A stretch of DNA of 39,848 bases from Anaerolineales bacterium (GCA_022450585.1 JAKUPR010000001.1:1-39848); one strand, 5' to 3'. Shown: positions 1-8,987, counted from the first letter of the stretch. The notes: generated by a model not told the origin, from the letters alone. Translations and numbers: made by a program.

Positions 1-1925
1 CTTTAGGGTACAGCCACTTCCCATTAATCGCACTTACCATAGAAGCTATCAGCCATTATCTTGCAATAAGTTTTTTTTCATATTTCTTTCTTCGAGAGGA
101 ATGTGGCAACCAGACTGGTGCTCTTATAGGCTCGGTCGTACTCGCGTACGGCGGATATCTAACCGGATACCCACCGTTGCAAACGGGCAATCTTGAAACT
201 GCTACATGGATGCCCTTGCTTCTATTGACCTTGCGCCATTTCGCCCTAACCGGCAGTAGCAGATCAGCTGTCGCGACTGTGGCTATTTATGCACTGGCAT
301 TCTTCGCTGGCCACCCGCAGACATTCTTGCTAATCACATATCTTAGCATTGGATATTATTGCTTCCGTGCAAGAAATGCGGGACGCGGTTGGATTTGGAT
401 CTTGCGCTGGCTGTTAACAATTTTCGCTCTGGTGACACTAATTGTTGCCGTACAGCTGCTGCCCCAAGCACAGTTCCTCTCACTTTCCACGCGCACCCAC
501 CTACCCTTCGACCAGCTCGCTCACGGCTTTGCACCACAAGACATCGTTCAATTCGTACTGACAAGATTGGGTAGCACCGAACTCTGGCAACCTCTTTATG
601 TTGGCATACTTGGTTTAACTTTGATTTGTATCGCGATATCCTTACGAAAAGACGCTACAACTCGCTTTTGGCTTGCAGCAGGCCTAATTGCCTTACTAAT
701 TTCCTTCGGCGGCAACGTCGCGCTTTACCAGCTAGCTCATTGGATGATGCCCTTCTTTCGCCTATTTCGTGGGCAAGAACGAGCCGCCATGCTAGTAGCG
801 ATGGCTGCTGCCACACTCGTCTCACTTGCAGTAGATGCACTCACTGGACAAACACGTGATAACCAATTGAAAACAGTGTCGGTCACTCTCCGGTGGCTAC
901 GCAACCTAACACCTATAGCAATTGTCCTGTTAATACTCGCAATACTATTGTCCCAGCACAATCCAGTCCAGTGGGGACACTTACCACCACGGTTTGGGCT
1001 ACTCGTACTCGGGATACTTCTCGCCATCCTCGCGCTATCCATGCACTCGTACAAGCGTTGGTTCCCAACAGCGTTAGCTGCAGTAATAACTCTAGAATTA
1101 TTCTCAGCCAACATGCCTACCAACGTATCATCACCCTTCGAAACATATCCTGAACTCCCTATGCTCTCAGTCATGCAATCAGACGCAGCGAGTGGACGTT
1201 GGTTCAGAGTACAGGATGATGCACGTATGCAAGGCCACTGGGCCTGCGCATATGGCTTGAAAGAATGGGGTGGGATATCGCCCATCCGGTTACAAAGCTG
1301 GATGGATTTTGACAGCCACGCGCCCGAACAGGCACGTTTCAAGATGCTGGGCATTGACTATCTCATTTCATGGAAAATGAACCTCGCCACACGAGAAGGA
1401 ATCCCAATCCTAGCTGAGACTCTTTACCATGGTTCTGCACCGCAGGGCGACGCCAAAGTGTACCGCCTACCAGGGAATGCACAGCGTGCTTGGTTCCCTA
1501 AACAAGTGCAACTCGCGGAAACCAACCAAATGTTGTGGAATCTCATGTCCGACGAAAATTTTGACGTCTATGAAACCGCCATCCTAATGCCAAACACACA
1601 AGGCCTGGATTTAAGCAGCGGACAAGTAAAGGTGCTAACTGAACGCCCAGGCCGCATCGAGTTACAGGTGCAAAACCAACAAAAAGGCCTTCTAGTGGTT
1701 AGCGAAGCTTGGTATCCTGGGTGGATGGCCACCACTGAAACCCAACATACGCATACAGAAATGGTGGATGGATATCTACAGGGTATACATCTGGGTCAGG
1801 CTGGCCCACAGCACGTAGTACTAGAATATCAGCCTGCGACGCTTCGATGGGGGCTGATGACGAGTGTTCTTGCTATATTGTTGACATTCGCACTTTTTTT
1901 CTCGAAGATAAAACTGCCAGAATGA
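1..1925 (+). CDS. YfhO-like multi-pass membrane protein, 5' end missing
   Basis: This is an incomplete gene. The reading frame is open back to base 3, so the TTG at 177 is an internal codon and the true start lies left of the window. The visible product has about ten hydrophobic segments. Near the N-terminal end it has a Gly/Tyr-rich stretch followed by NLETATWMPL, the loop pattern seen in YfhO-family (GT-C-like) membrane proteins. The C-terminal part is an extracytoplasmic domain containing SEAWYPGW, the typical YfhO 'YPGW' element, then a last membrane helix. YfhO proteins are linked in Firmicutes to glycosylation of wall polymers; a role in surface glycan assembly here is inferred. The stop overlaps the next start (ATGA, 1922-1925), so the two genes are translationally coupled. 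A second YfhO-like gene lies at the right edge of the window. Confidence 0.75.
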   Translation, partial: LGYSHFPLIALTIEAISHYLAISFFSYFFLREECGNQTGALIGSVVLAYGGYLTGYPPLQTGNLETATWMPLLLLTLRHFALTGSSRSAVATVAIYALAFFAGHPQTFLLITYLSIGYYCFRARNAGRGWIWILRWLLTIFALVTLIVAVQLLPQAQFLSLSTRTHLPFDQLAHGFAPQDIVQFVLTRLGSTELWQPLYVGILGLTLICIAISLRKDATTRFWLAAGLIALLISFGGNVALYQLAHWMMPFFRLFRGQERAAMLVAMAAATLVSLAVDALTGQTRDNQLKTVSVTLRWLRNLTPIAIVLLILAILLSQHNPVQWGHLPPRFGLLVLGILLAILALSMHSYKRWFPTALAAVITLELFSANMPTNVSSPFETYPELPMLSVMQSDAASGRWFRVQDDARMQGHWACAYGLKEWGGISPIRLQSWMDFDSHAPEQARFKMLGIDYLISWKMNLATREGIPILAETLYHGSAPQGDAKVYRLPGNAQRAWFPKQVQLAETNQMLWNLMSDENFDVYETAILMPNTQGLDLSSGQVKVLTERPGRIELQVQNQQKGLLVVSEAWYPGWMATTETQHTHTEMVDGYLQGIHLGQAGPQHVVLEYQPATLRWGLMTSVLAILLTFALFFSKIKLPE

Positions 1926-3343
1926 TACAGATTGCAACCAGCAGAACGCAGTACCCTACACTGATTGTCGGAATTACCCTAGCTATACTAAGTTTAGTCA
2001 TCGGCGCGCTGATAGCCTTTTTTGGGCCAATTAGAGGATTCGCTATCCTGATCGGCTTCTGTCTGATGATATGGGCCCTGAGCAATATAGAACGTGGTCT
2101 CTGGGCTACGACCCTTATTGTTACGATGCTACCCTTCGGGACTATTCCCTTTAGATTTGTTCTAACACCCACATTGCTTGACATAACCCTGGCCGCGGTC
2201 TTCCTGTTATATGCTGCAGAATGGATGACCGGCAGACGGCGCAGACTGATTGGATCCCCTGCCCATCTTCCGATTCTCACGTTCATGCTACTGGCGCTAT
2301 TTTCTTTTGTGGTAGGCAGCGGGAATGCCACGGTAACACCCAATTTGCTCCGTAAGTTTGTCGGCTTCATACTCAATATAGCTCTTGCATTTCTAGTAGT
2401 GGACTATTTTTCTAACCAGAAACAAATCACCCGATTACTACGCGTCATAATTCTAGGAGGTTCGGCCGCAGCACTAGTGGGGTTAGTTCTATATCTTCTT
2501 CCAATGAATATGACGGAACAAATACTGAACACTTTACACATAATCAATTACCCTACCGACAGTGTGCTGCGCTTCATCGAAGACAACCCCACTAACGCAC
2601 TACGCGCAAACGGCACCTCAGTCGACCCAAACGCCTTCGGAGGCATGCTGGCTATTGTGGGGGCTCTGATTGTCCCCTATTTGGCTATAGCCCGCCCGCT
2701 TTTCGACCGCCGATGGCCCGCTTGGCTGATGTTCGGTCTCATCGCTGCTTCAATTATTCTAAGTTTTTCCAGAACAGCCATGGCCGCTTTGCTGATATCA
2801 ATACTTTTTGTAACTTCACTGCGCCACCGCAAATTGCTCTGGCTCCTAGCTATAACTATCATCTTCCTCATATTCATGCCGATTGCACAGGAATATAGTA
2901 ACCACTTTTTCTCCGGCATACAGGGGCAGGATTTGGCCACCCGAATGCGCCTAGGAGAATATAAAGACGCCTTAACTCTAATTAGCCGTTATCCCTTCTT
3001 CGGAGTCGGCTTCGGCGGTACGCCTGATGTGGATATTTATCTTGGGGTTTCCAGTGCATATCTACTTCTTGCTGAGCAAACTGGTCTTGTAGGTTTGTTT
3101 TTCTTTATGTCTGCAATTGCTGTTGTTCTAGGGTGGGGACTGCGGCACCATAGCGCAGCGCTTTCTGATTCGAGCTTGTCGCCAAACTGGCTTGGAATCC
3201 ACGCGGCATTACTAGCCGCGCTTGTTATCGGCCTGCTTGATCACTACTTCGTAAATCTGGCATTCCAAGCCGCACAGACGTTTTTTTGGTTACTGGTTGG
3301 TCTATCTTTAGCATCCACACGTCTGGCTCACGGGTTGAAATAA
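1922..3343 (+). CDS. O-antigen ligase/polymerase-like membrane protein (Wzy_C type)
   Basis: A 473-aa polytopic protein with about 12 hydrophobic segments. Its large extracytoplasmic loop near residues 330-370 carries RLGEYKDAL and YPFFGVGFGG, the pattern of the Wzy_C/O-antigen ligase family (WaaL, Wzy and related enzymes that transfer or polymerise lipid-linked glycans outside the membrane). The ATG at 1922 is chosen because it overlaps the upstream stop as ATGA; a TTG/ATG further upstream would add about 25 non-homologous residues inside the previous gene. Co-transcription with the YfhO-like gene supports a shared role in surface polysaccharide synthesis. The substrate cannot be told from sequence, and a Chloroflexota host may lack LPS, so 'O-antigen' is only a family name. 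The 3' end overlaps the convergent hydrolase gene by 16 bp. Confidence 0.75.
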   Translation: MIQIATSRTQYPTLIVGITLAILSLVIGALIAFFGPIRGFAILIGFCLMIWALSNIERGLWATTLIVTMLPFGTIPFRFVLTPTLLDITLAAVFLLYAAEWMTGRRRRLIGSPAHLPILTFMLLALFSFVVGSGNATVTPNLLRKFVGFILNIALAFLVVDYFSNQKQITRLLRVIILGGSAAALVGLVLYLLPMNMTEQILNTLHIINYPTDSVLRFIEDNPTNALRANGTSVDPNAFGGMLAIVGALIVPYLAIARPLFDRRWPAWLMFGLIAASIILSFSRTAMAALLISILFVTSLRHRKLLWLLAITIIFLIFMPIAQEYSNHFFSGIQGQDLATRMRLGEYKDALTLISRYPFFGVGFGGTPDVDIYLGVSSAYLLLAEQTGLVGLFFFMSAIAVVLGWGLRHHSAALSDSSLSPNWLGIHAALLAALVIGLLDHYFVNLAFQAAQTFFWLLVGLSLASTRLAHGLK

Positions 3344-4764
3344 TTGAATACCATCCCAGAGATGTTAGCTACTATCTGCGCAGTTTGCTCCCACTCTAGA
3401 TAAACCGGGTGCCAAAGATAAATAACAATGACATAATCTCCACCGCTAGAGAAGACAATTCCGGCGTCAGCAATTGTATCGCCAGACCCGAAGCCATGCT
3501 TATGAGCCACGATAATGCCCTCTGGTACACCAGCCTCAATAAGAGTAGCCGTTTTATTTCGACCGAGCAGCTCAATGACAGATTTACATTCCGTCGAACT
3601 AATCTGACCGGGAAATGCCACATCCAGACCGCCTCCACCATTATCTGCACATTGATAAATCATGGTTAATAGCGCTGCCATATCGGCCGGGGTCGTCTGC
3701 ATGAATGGATCAGGATTGGTGTTCACATCAGTACGTTGATTAGCCTGAGTACGCACAATCGGTACTTGTGATTCCTGATCGAAATAGCCTGCCATAAACG
3801 TATCCAATAATCCCAAGCGCTGCAAATCGCTACTTAAAACGGAGGCCCCACTGTTCCGATCTCCGTCACCCAGTTCCGCCAAAAGTATATTCGCGTGCAA
3901 ATTCGATGACTGGACAATAGTACCTTCAATTACCTTTGATATCTCAGGAAGAGGATCAGAATCCAAAACTCGATAAATATCTAAGATAATGGGAATCTTC
4001 ATTATGCTCAAACCAGCATATGCCACATGTTCATTGATATTTATCTCCTCACCCGTTTCCAAATCTACCACTGCTAGACTGAGGACACCCTCAAAATCTA
4101 GCTGCTCCACGTAACGACGAATAAAATCTCTTAGCGTACCAGTCGTGGGTACTATGCTATCACTGTCCTGCACAGTGAGCACCACCCTCCTGTTAGTCGG
4201 GACACGTAAAGCAAGGTCTATAACAGCTAAAGAAGAATCTACGTCTAATCTGTATCCTGACTGTCCAGAACGCAAACGCAACGCTTCCGGGTCTATGCCT
4301 ATTCGGGTGGGTGCAAGATCATAACGCGCTGCAGTGTCCTCTAGAAATTCACGCAACTGCACGGTAGAATACTCTGCATCTAAGGGAACCAATACAGGGT
4401 CCCCCGGACTACGCCACAGAAACTTCCAGTATCCGTCCCAGAAATTAGTATCCGTCCTATATGTATCAGCAAGAGCAAGCATCGACTCAAGACTAAGACG
4501 AAAGCTGATTTCTGCCGGTTCCAAAAAGAAAAAGGTGTCTCGAAAATGCAGTTCCACTGGAGATGCATAAATCTGCGTTAGCATGGCAGCAGACTGCTCT
4601 AATGATAGTCCCTCTACCGGTACATCCGCAATCATCATCCCAGACGGAAAATTAGAGCGCACTCTCTGATAAGAAACTAATTGCAGAACAAGCAACACCA
4701 CAGAGGACAGCACCAACAGAATGGCAGTCCATTCCAACAATGTCGTATTTGGTCGTTGCCTCAT
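3328..4764 (-). CDS. Membrane-anchored serine hydrolase, beta-lactamase/DD-peptidase fold with N-terminal PG-binding-like domain
   Basis: 478 aa. An N-terminal membrane anchor (residues about 10-32) is followed by a domain beginning GMMIADVPVEGLSLEQSAAM, which resembles the PG_binding_4/VanW-associated repeat, and then a class A beta-lactamase-like domain (about 215-478). Active-site motifs are visible: SIMK (Ser253/Lys256, SxxK), SSN (286-288, SDN-like) and KHG (422-424, replacing KTG). The deacylating Glu of the omega loop (E-x-x-L-N) is not recognisable. I therefore read it as a wall-active DD-peptidase or transpeptidase-like enzyme rather than a resistance beta-lactamase. The catalytic domain should face outside. 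It is divergent from the SCP2 gene and convergent with the O-antigen ligase gene. Family assignment is good; substrate is unknown. Confidence 0.72.
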   Translation of the reverse strand: MRQRPNTTLLEWTAILLVLSSVVLLVLQLVSYQRVRSNFPSGMMIADVPVEGLSLEQSAAMLTQIYASPVELHFRDTFFFLEPAEISFRLSLESMLALADTYRTDTNFWDGYWKFLWRSPGDPVLVPLDAEYSTVQLREFLEDTAARYDLAPTRIGIDPEALRLRSGQSGYRLDVDSSLAVIDLALRVPTNRRVVLTVQDSDSIVPTTGTLRDFIRRYVEQLDFEGVLSLAVVDLETGEEININEHVAYAGLSIMKIPIILDIYRVLDSDPLPEISKVIEGTIVQSSNLHANILLAELGDGDRNSGASVLSSDLQRLGLLDTFMAGYFDQESQVPIVRTQANQRTDVNTNPDPFMQTTPADMAALLTMIYQCADNGGGGLDVAFPGQISSTECKSVIELLGRNKTATLIEAGVPEGIIVAHKHGFGSGDTIADAGIVFSSGGDYVIVIYLWHPVYLEWEQTAQIVANISGMVFNYFNP

Positions 4765-4782
4765 AAGAGATTAGCAATCGCG

Positions 4783-4788
4783 AGTATA
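4783..4788 (-). promoter_or_regulatory. Candidate -10 element of the serine hydrolase gene
   Basis: The minus strand reads TATACT here, 19-24 bases upstream of the ATG at 4764. No good -35 hexamer is seen 16-18 bp upstream. If used, the leader would be only about 10-15 nt. Weak call from motif alone. Confidence 0.3.
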
Positions 4789-4819
4789 TCACGGCCGCTC
4801 TCAGAAATTCTGGCCTTCA

Positions 4820-4848
4820 TTGACAGCGTCGATTCAAAATCTTATACT
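4820..4848 (+). promoter_or_regulatory. Sigma-70-type promoter for the SCP2 gene
   Basis: TTGACA at 4820-4825 and TATACT at 4843-4848, separated by exactly 17 bp. The expected transcription start is near 4855, about 28 nt before the ATG at 4883. This is one of the two best consensus promoters in the window. Confidence 0.7.
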
Positions 4849-4882
4849 GGAACCGCACTTGCAAACGTAATGGTTACGAAAA

Positions 4883-5230
4883 ATGTCTAAGCGAGCAGAA
4901 AACGTGGCGCAGGTATTCGATCTAATGCCGGAAAGGTTTCTCCCGGAGCAAGCGGGAGACATTGAAGCCATGATTCAAATGGATTTAAGCGGAGACAACG
5001 GGGGCAAATGGACGTTGCTGATAAAGGACAGCACACTATCTGTAACCTCCGGTGCGGGTAGTAATCCGCATATGACTATGTTCATGGAGTCCGATGACTG
5101 GCTGGACATTGCCAATGGCGATGCCAACGCCATGGCACTTTTCATGCAGGGCAAAATCCGTGTCACTGGGGACATAGGACTTGCTATGAAAATGCAGACC
5201 ATGTTTGATTTGTCCGGCAGCAAAACATGA
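4883..5230 (+). CDS. SCP2 sterol-binding-domain protein
   Basis: 115 aa, a single SCP2-like domain (residues about 10-112). The pattern includes IQMDLSGDNGGKWTLLIKD, then SVTSG, a DWLDIANGDANAMALFMQGKI segment split here as DWLDIANG / ALFMQGKIRVTGD, and a C-terminal helix. These are hallmarks of the family that binds sterols, acyl chains or other lipids in a hydrophobic tunnel. There is no signal peptide, so it should be cytosolic. It follows a strong promoter, and its stop overlaps the start of the next gene (ATGA, 5227-5230), so it is coupled to a small membrane protein. The ligand is unknown. Confidence 0.8.
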   Translation: MSKRAENVAQVFDLMPERFLPEQAGDIEAMIQMDLSGDNGGKWTLLIKDSTLSVTSGAGSNPHMTMFMESDDWLDIANGDANAMALFMQGKIRVTGDIGLAMKMQTMFDLSGSKT

Positions 5231-5520
5231 GTCGGGCAGAAACGCGACTAAACCAGTTTATCGGTATCATTGTAGGAGTGGTAGGTGCACTTATGACGTC
5301 CAATTTCTGGCCACATATCCGCCTAGCCGTAGGAGGATGGGGGGGTACCATCCTATGGGGAATAGCGATCGGTGGTTTACTAGGTTCACTTGGTAACCTC
5401 CACACAATTGGACGTCTAATTACACGCAGTGAAAACCAGGCTCTGAATACTTTCCTCGGAATACTAGCCCCTTTTGTGCTCATTCTAGCTCTCCTAATGC
5501 TGACAAACCTTGCTAGATGA
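5227..5520 (+). CDS. Small three-helix membrane protein, unknown function
   Basis: 97 aa. I do not recognise a family. Three hydrophobic segments are visible, at about residues 11-25, 36-57 and 75-93, separated by a Gly-rich loop (AVGGWGG) and a short polar loop (NLHTIGRLITRSEN). It begins inside the stop codon of the SCP2 gene (ATGA overlap), which supports real translation and a linked function: for example, a membrane partner for a soluble lipid-binding protein. That link is inference. No charged catalytic motif is seen. Confidence 0.65.
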   Translation: MSRAETRLNQFIGIIVGVVGALMTSNFWPHIRLAVGGWGGTILWGIAIGGLLGSLGNLHTIGRLITRSENQALNTFLGILAPFVLILALLMLTNLAR

Positions 5521-5659
5521 AACATAGCTCTTATATTGATGATTCACTAGATAATAACGGGCCGTGTCGACATTTCCAAATAGATGACGTATACTTCCCG
5601 CAGTGTCATCACGGGGCGGGAATTTAGGTCACGGTAACGTCTTAGGTTAGTGTAACATC

Positions 5660-5687
5660 TGCTTATGCATCCTCAGATGCATAAGCA
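5660..5687. other. Perfect 12-bp inverted repeat with 4-nt loop
   Basis: Left arm 5660-5671 (TGCTTATGCATC), loop CTCA at 5672-5675, right arm 5676-5687 (GATGCATAAGCA). No T-run follows on either strand, so it is not a classical intrinsic terminator. It lies between the small membrane protein gene and trx and could be a Rho-independent-like stop, an operator or an mRNA end. The rest of 5521-5769 holds no recognisable gene. Confidence 0.55.
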
Positions 5688-5769
5688 CAGCACCCGGTCT
5701 CGGATTAGACGCACACAGGTACTGATTGAGTTGGTTCACAGATGTAAGAGCGCATCTCATGTCCAACCC

Positions 5770-5806
5770 TGTTATACTAACTAGCATAATTATTTTTTAA
5801 GGAGGT
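5770..5806 (+). promoter_or_regulatory. Extended -10 promoter and strong RBS of the thioredoxin gene
   Basis: TGTTATACT at 5770-5778 fits an extended -10 (TGn-TATACT); there is no good -35. A perfect Shine-Dalgarno AAGGAGGT at 5799-5806 lies 8 nt before the GTG start at 5815 and fixes that start. This is the strongest ribosome binding site in the window. Confidence 0.55.
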
Positions 5807-5814
5807 TTCACAAA

Positions 5815-6144
5815 GTGACAGCACCAATTGAAGTAAATGACGCCGGTTTTGAAGAGCAAGTATTGCAATCTAGTACTCCGGTGGTCGTAGATTTCTGGGC
5901 GCCTTGGTGCGGCCCATGTAAAATGGTGGCGCCCATATTGGACGACCTCGCAACGGAATATGCAGGAAGAGTAACCATCGCGAAAGTAAATACAGACGAG
6001 AATTCTCAGTGGGCAGTAAAATATGGCGTGCAGGGAATACCAACGATGCTTTTTGTTAAGGACGGTAAGGAGGTTGACCGTGTAGTTGGTGCCAGCTCAG
6101 CAACTACGTACAGCAACAAGATTGATTCGTTACTAGAAGATTAG
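5815..6144 (+). CDS. trxA: Thioredoxin
   Basis: 109 aa, the normal length of thioredoxin 1. The redox site is W-C-G-P-C with Cys32 and Cys35, in the context VDFWAPWCGPCKMVAP. The cis-proline loop (GIPT) and the KDGKEVDRVVGA segment are also present. It is a cytosolic dithiol reductant for ribonucleotide reductase, peroxiredoxins and methionine sulfoxide reductases. It starts with GTG, supported by a perfect Shine-Dalgarno 8 nt upstream. It appears monocistronic: its own extended -10 promoter lies upstream and a GC-rich hairpin lies downstream before pyrG. Confidence 0.95.
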   Translation: MTAPIEVNDAGFEEQVLQSSTPVVVDFWAPWCGPCKMVAPILDDLATEYAGRVTIAKVNTDENSQWAVKYGVQGIPTMLFVKDGKEVDRVVGASSATTYSNKIDSLLED

Positions 6145-6294
6145 GGATGAGATTATCTCACCACATCAAATTTCATAGCTTAGCACATTGTTGCCTCGAA
6201 GTCTCACATATGGCATATTGCAAAGTGTTACTGTAGAGTAATGAAGGAAGTCACGTGGCTCGCTTGAGCACGACCAACAAAACAAATTTTCATC

Positions 6295-6330
6295 AGTGGG
6301 GAGGGGTGCGATCGCACCACCCTCCCCACT
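6295..6330. terminator. GC-rich stem-loop between trxA and pyrG
   Basis: AGTGGGGAGGG (6295-6305) pairs with CCCTCCCCACT (6320-6330). Between them is the palindrome GTGCGATCGCAC (6306-6317), with two unpaired bases. The helix is very stable but no U-tract follows, so termination may be imperfect or the element may be a different kind of mRNA end. It sits 150 bp after trxA and 31 bp before pyrG. Confidence 0.5.
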
Positions 6331-6361
6331 CCGGTTAACCAAATGAGCTGAGCATCATAAA

Positions 6362-8011
6362 ATGACAAAATACATCTTTGTCACAGGTGGAGTGGTAAGT
6401 TCAGTCGGAAAGGGCATAGTGGCCGCAGCGATGGGTCGAATGCTCAAGGAAAGAGGACTCACCATTTCTGTGCAGAAGCTTGATCCTTACCTGAACGTTG
6501 ACCCTGGCACAATGTCCCCTTACCAACATGGCGAAGTTTTCGTCACCAACGACGGTGCTGAAACCGACTTAGATCTCGGTCACTACGAGCGCTTTATCGA
6601 TATCAACCTTCAGCAAGTCTGCAACGTAACCACGGGACAACTTTATTCCGACATAATAGCGGCAGAGCGTCGTGGCGATTTCCTGGGTGGTACCATTCAG
6701 GTCATTCCACACATTACAAACGAAATAAAACGTCGCATCCTTCAGGTACCAAGCTCCACGGGTGCTGAGGTGATAATTGTGGAAGTAGGCGGCACAATCG
6801 GCGACATAGAGAGCCTCCCATTTCTGGAGGCATTACGTCAGATGCGCAGTGACATTGGGCGAAAGAACACTGTCTATGTGCACGTAACCTGGCTGCCGCA
6901 TATCGGGGCCACCGGAGAATTGAAAACAAAACCGACACAACACTCAGTGCGTGAGCTTCGCTCTATCGGGATCTCACCAGACATCATTGTGGCCCGCGCA
7001 GACTACCCAATTCAAGACAACCTGTGCGCCAAGATTGCACTATTCTGCGATGTACCAGAACAAGCCGTCATACCAGTTACCACAACCAAGGTTACATACG
7101 AAGTCCCTTTGCTGCTAGAGAATCACGACCTTGGCAACTATATCGTAGACCGACTGCAGTTAAAGGACAGTTGCCATAACGCCGACTGGTCGGAGTGGCA
7201 GACAGTTATTGATGCGGTTAATCACCCCGGACAACCTGTACGGGTCGCCCTAGTAGGAAAATATATCGAGCTCAAAGATGCATACATCAGTGTAAAAGAA
7301 GCTCTCCAACACGCAGGGTTAGGAAACGGCAGAGATGTAAAAATTGTTTGGGTCAACGCCACCGAACTGGAATCCAAAAATAGCGTTAAAGGACTAGAGA
7401 ATTGCAATGGAATCTTGGTGCCTGGTGGATTTGGTGAACGAGGGGTTGAGGGCAAAGTGTTAGCGGCAAAATGGGCGAGACAACAACGCATTCCCTACCT
7501 CGGACTGTGTCTTGGCATGCAGGTGATGTGTATAGAATTAGCACGCGCTGCGCTAGGCTATAGTGATGCTAACTCAACTGAATTCGACGCCGAAACCGAA
7601 CATCCTATCATTGATCTTATGCCCGACCAGCGTGACATCAGCGAGAAGGGCGGTACCATGCGCCTCGGAGTTTATCCATGTACAGTCGTACCCGGCACCA
7701 AGGCATCGGCGGCCTACGAGATTTCGAACGGATTACCAGTCTCCGAACGCCATCGCCATCGCTTTGAGTTCAACAACGACTATCGCGACATCCTAGCCAA
7801 GAACGGAATGGTATTTTCGGGACTTTCACCGGATGACCAACTCGTTGAAATAGCAGAAATAAAGGACCATCCCTTCATGCTGGGCAGTCAGTTCCACCCC
7901 GAGTTTCTGTCCCGTCCCAATCGTCCTCATCCTCTTTTCGCAGCCTTTGTGGCCGCAGCGGCAGAGCACAGCAACGAGCAGGCAGGTTCCGAGCCGACAG
8001 TGAAGTCCTGA
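6362..8011 (+). CDS. pyrG: CTP synthase
   Basis: 549 aa, full length. It aminates UTP to CTP using ATP and glutamine, the last step of de novo pyrimidine synthesis. The N-terminal synthase domain begins KYIFVTGGVVSSVGKG (P-loop) with the LDPYLNVDPGTMSP and HGEVFVTNDGAETDLDLGHYERF-type blocks (written here in part). The C-terminal class I glutaminase domain has LVPGGFGERG, the nucleophile Cys383 in GLCLGMQ, and the His512/Glu514 pair in FHPEF. The ATG at 6362 matches the family start. folP follows after 76 bp on the same strand, probably in one transcript. All catalytic residues I can check are intact. Confidence 0.97.
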   Translation: MTKYIFVTGGVVSSVGKGIVAAAMGRMLKERGLTISVQKLDPYLNVDPGTMSPYQHGEVFVTNDGAETDLDLGHYERFIDINLQQVCNVTTGQLYSDIIAAERRGDFLGGTIQVIPHITNEIKRRILQVPSSTGAEVIIVEVGGTIGDIESLPFLEALRQMRSDIGRKNTVYVHVTWLPHIGATGELKTKPTQHSVRELRSIGISPDIIVARADYPIQDNLCAKIALFCDVPEQAVIPVTTTKVTYEVPLLLENHDLGNYIVDRLQLKDSCHNADWSEWQTVIDAVNHPGQPVRVALVGKYIELKDAYISVKEALQHAGLGNGRDVKIVWVNATELESKNSVKGLENCNGILVPGGFGERGVEGKVLAAKWARQQRIPYLGLCLGMQVMCIELARAALGYSDANSTEFDAETEHPIIDLMPDQRDISEKGGTMRLGVYPCTVVPGTKASAAYEISNGLPVSERHRHRFEFNNDYRDILAKNGMVFSGLSPDDQLVEIAEIKDHPFMLGSQFHPEFLSRPNRPHPLFAAFVAAAAEHSNEQAGSEPTVKS

Positions 8012-8087
8012 AGCCGATTCACTAGATGTAATATTCACCAATCGGTTCCCACCAGACCTACAACCACAACTCTATCAATAAAACTCA

Positions 8088-8957
8088 ATGTGCCTGTCTG
8101 ACCTATTTCAATGGGGAACAAAAACATATGTAATGGGTATCATAAATGCAACGCCCGATTCATTCTCCGGAGACGGACTGAACTCCGAAGATGATCCAGT
8201 CCAAGCGGCAATTTTGCTTGCACAACGATTAGTCGCTGACGGAGCACACCTCCTGGATGTCGGCGGAGAAAGTACCCGTCCAGGAGCAACGCCTGTCTCG
8301 GCCGAGACAGAATTAAATCGGGTTACACCCATTATCAAGGCGCTAGCAGCAACTGTAGAAGTGCCTATATCGATAGACACAAGTAAAGCCACAGTGGCTC
8401 GGTCCGCGCTCGACGCAGGAGCATCAATAGTAAATGATGTCTCCGGTTTGATGTTTGACAATAAGCTCGGAGAAGTAGTTGCGTCTAGAGGCGCAGCCCT
8501 AATCCTGATGCATAATCGCAGTCGCAAAGAGGATGCTAGCAGCGATGAACGCCTCGGCGGACGTTATGTGGGTAGTACTTACGATAAGCTAATTGAAGAT
8601 ATATCGCGTGATCTAGAAGAATCGATAACCATTGCCTTCTCAGCTGGTATCGATAAGAACCAAATAATCCTGGATCCTGGCATCGGTTTCGGAAAGACAG
8701 TGGAGCAAAACCTCAGGCTACTCAATGAACTAGGAAAACTTGAGAATCTCGGGTACCCTTTACTAATAGGACCCTCGAGAAAGTCATTCATCGGCTACAC
8801 GCTTGATTTACAAATGGAAGACCGATTAGAGGGAACAGCAGCTGCTGTAGCTGTCGGTATCACTCGTGGCGCTGACATAGTACGCGTACACGATGTGCGC
8901 GAGATGGTTAGAGTCGCCCAAATGACGGATGCCCTTGTAAGACCAGTACAAGACTAA
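8088..8957 (+). CDS. folP: Dihydropteroate synthase
   Basis: 289 aa. It condenses p-aminobenzoate with 6-hydroxymethyl-dihydropterin diphosphate in folate synthesis and is the sulfonamide target. The TIM-barrel signature motifs are all present: INATPDSFSGDG (19-30), DVGGESTRPG (57-66), SIDT (95-98), NDVSG (116-120), DPGIGFGK (196-203), GPSRKSF (228-234) and RVHDV (266-270). It lies 76 bp after pyrG and probably shares its transcript. No Shine-Dalgarno is evident before the ATG. It is convergent with relA, with 30 bp between the stops. Confidence 0.96.
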   Translation: MCLSDLFQWGTKTYVMGIINATPDSFSGDGLNSEDDPVQAAILLAQRLVADGAHLLDVGGESTRPGATPVSAETELNRVTPIIKALAATVEVPISIDTSKATVARSALDAGASIVNDVSGLMFDNKLGEVVASRGAALILMHNRSRKEDASSDERLGGRYVGSTYDKLIEDISRDLEESITIAFSAGIDKNQIILDPGIGFGKTVEQNLRLLNELGKLENLGYPLLIGPSRKSFIGYTLDLQMEDRLEGTAAAVAVGITRGADIVRVHDVREMVRVAQMTDALVRPVQD

Positions 8958-8987
8958 AGTCTCGCGTCGTTCAGCCTCATATCAGCC

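Noticed and set aside
177-179. TTG as the start of the first gene
   Set aside because: The frame continues open to base 3 with residues that fit the YfhO family, so the gene is cut by the window edge.
737-1354. Long minus-strand open frame (205 codons) inside the YfhO-like gene
   Set aside because: It is antisense to a frame with clear membrane-protein signature, has no recognisable domain or Shine-Dalgarno, and similar shadow frames occur across the window.
6306-6317. GCGATCGC as a HIP1-type repeat of cyanobacteria
   Set aside because: Only one copy was noticed and it is part of a larger hairpin; the genes do not suggest a cyanobacterium.
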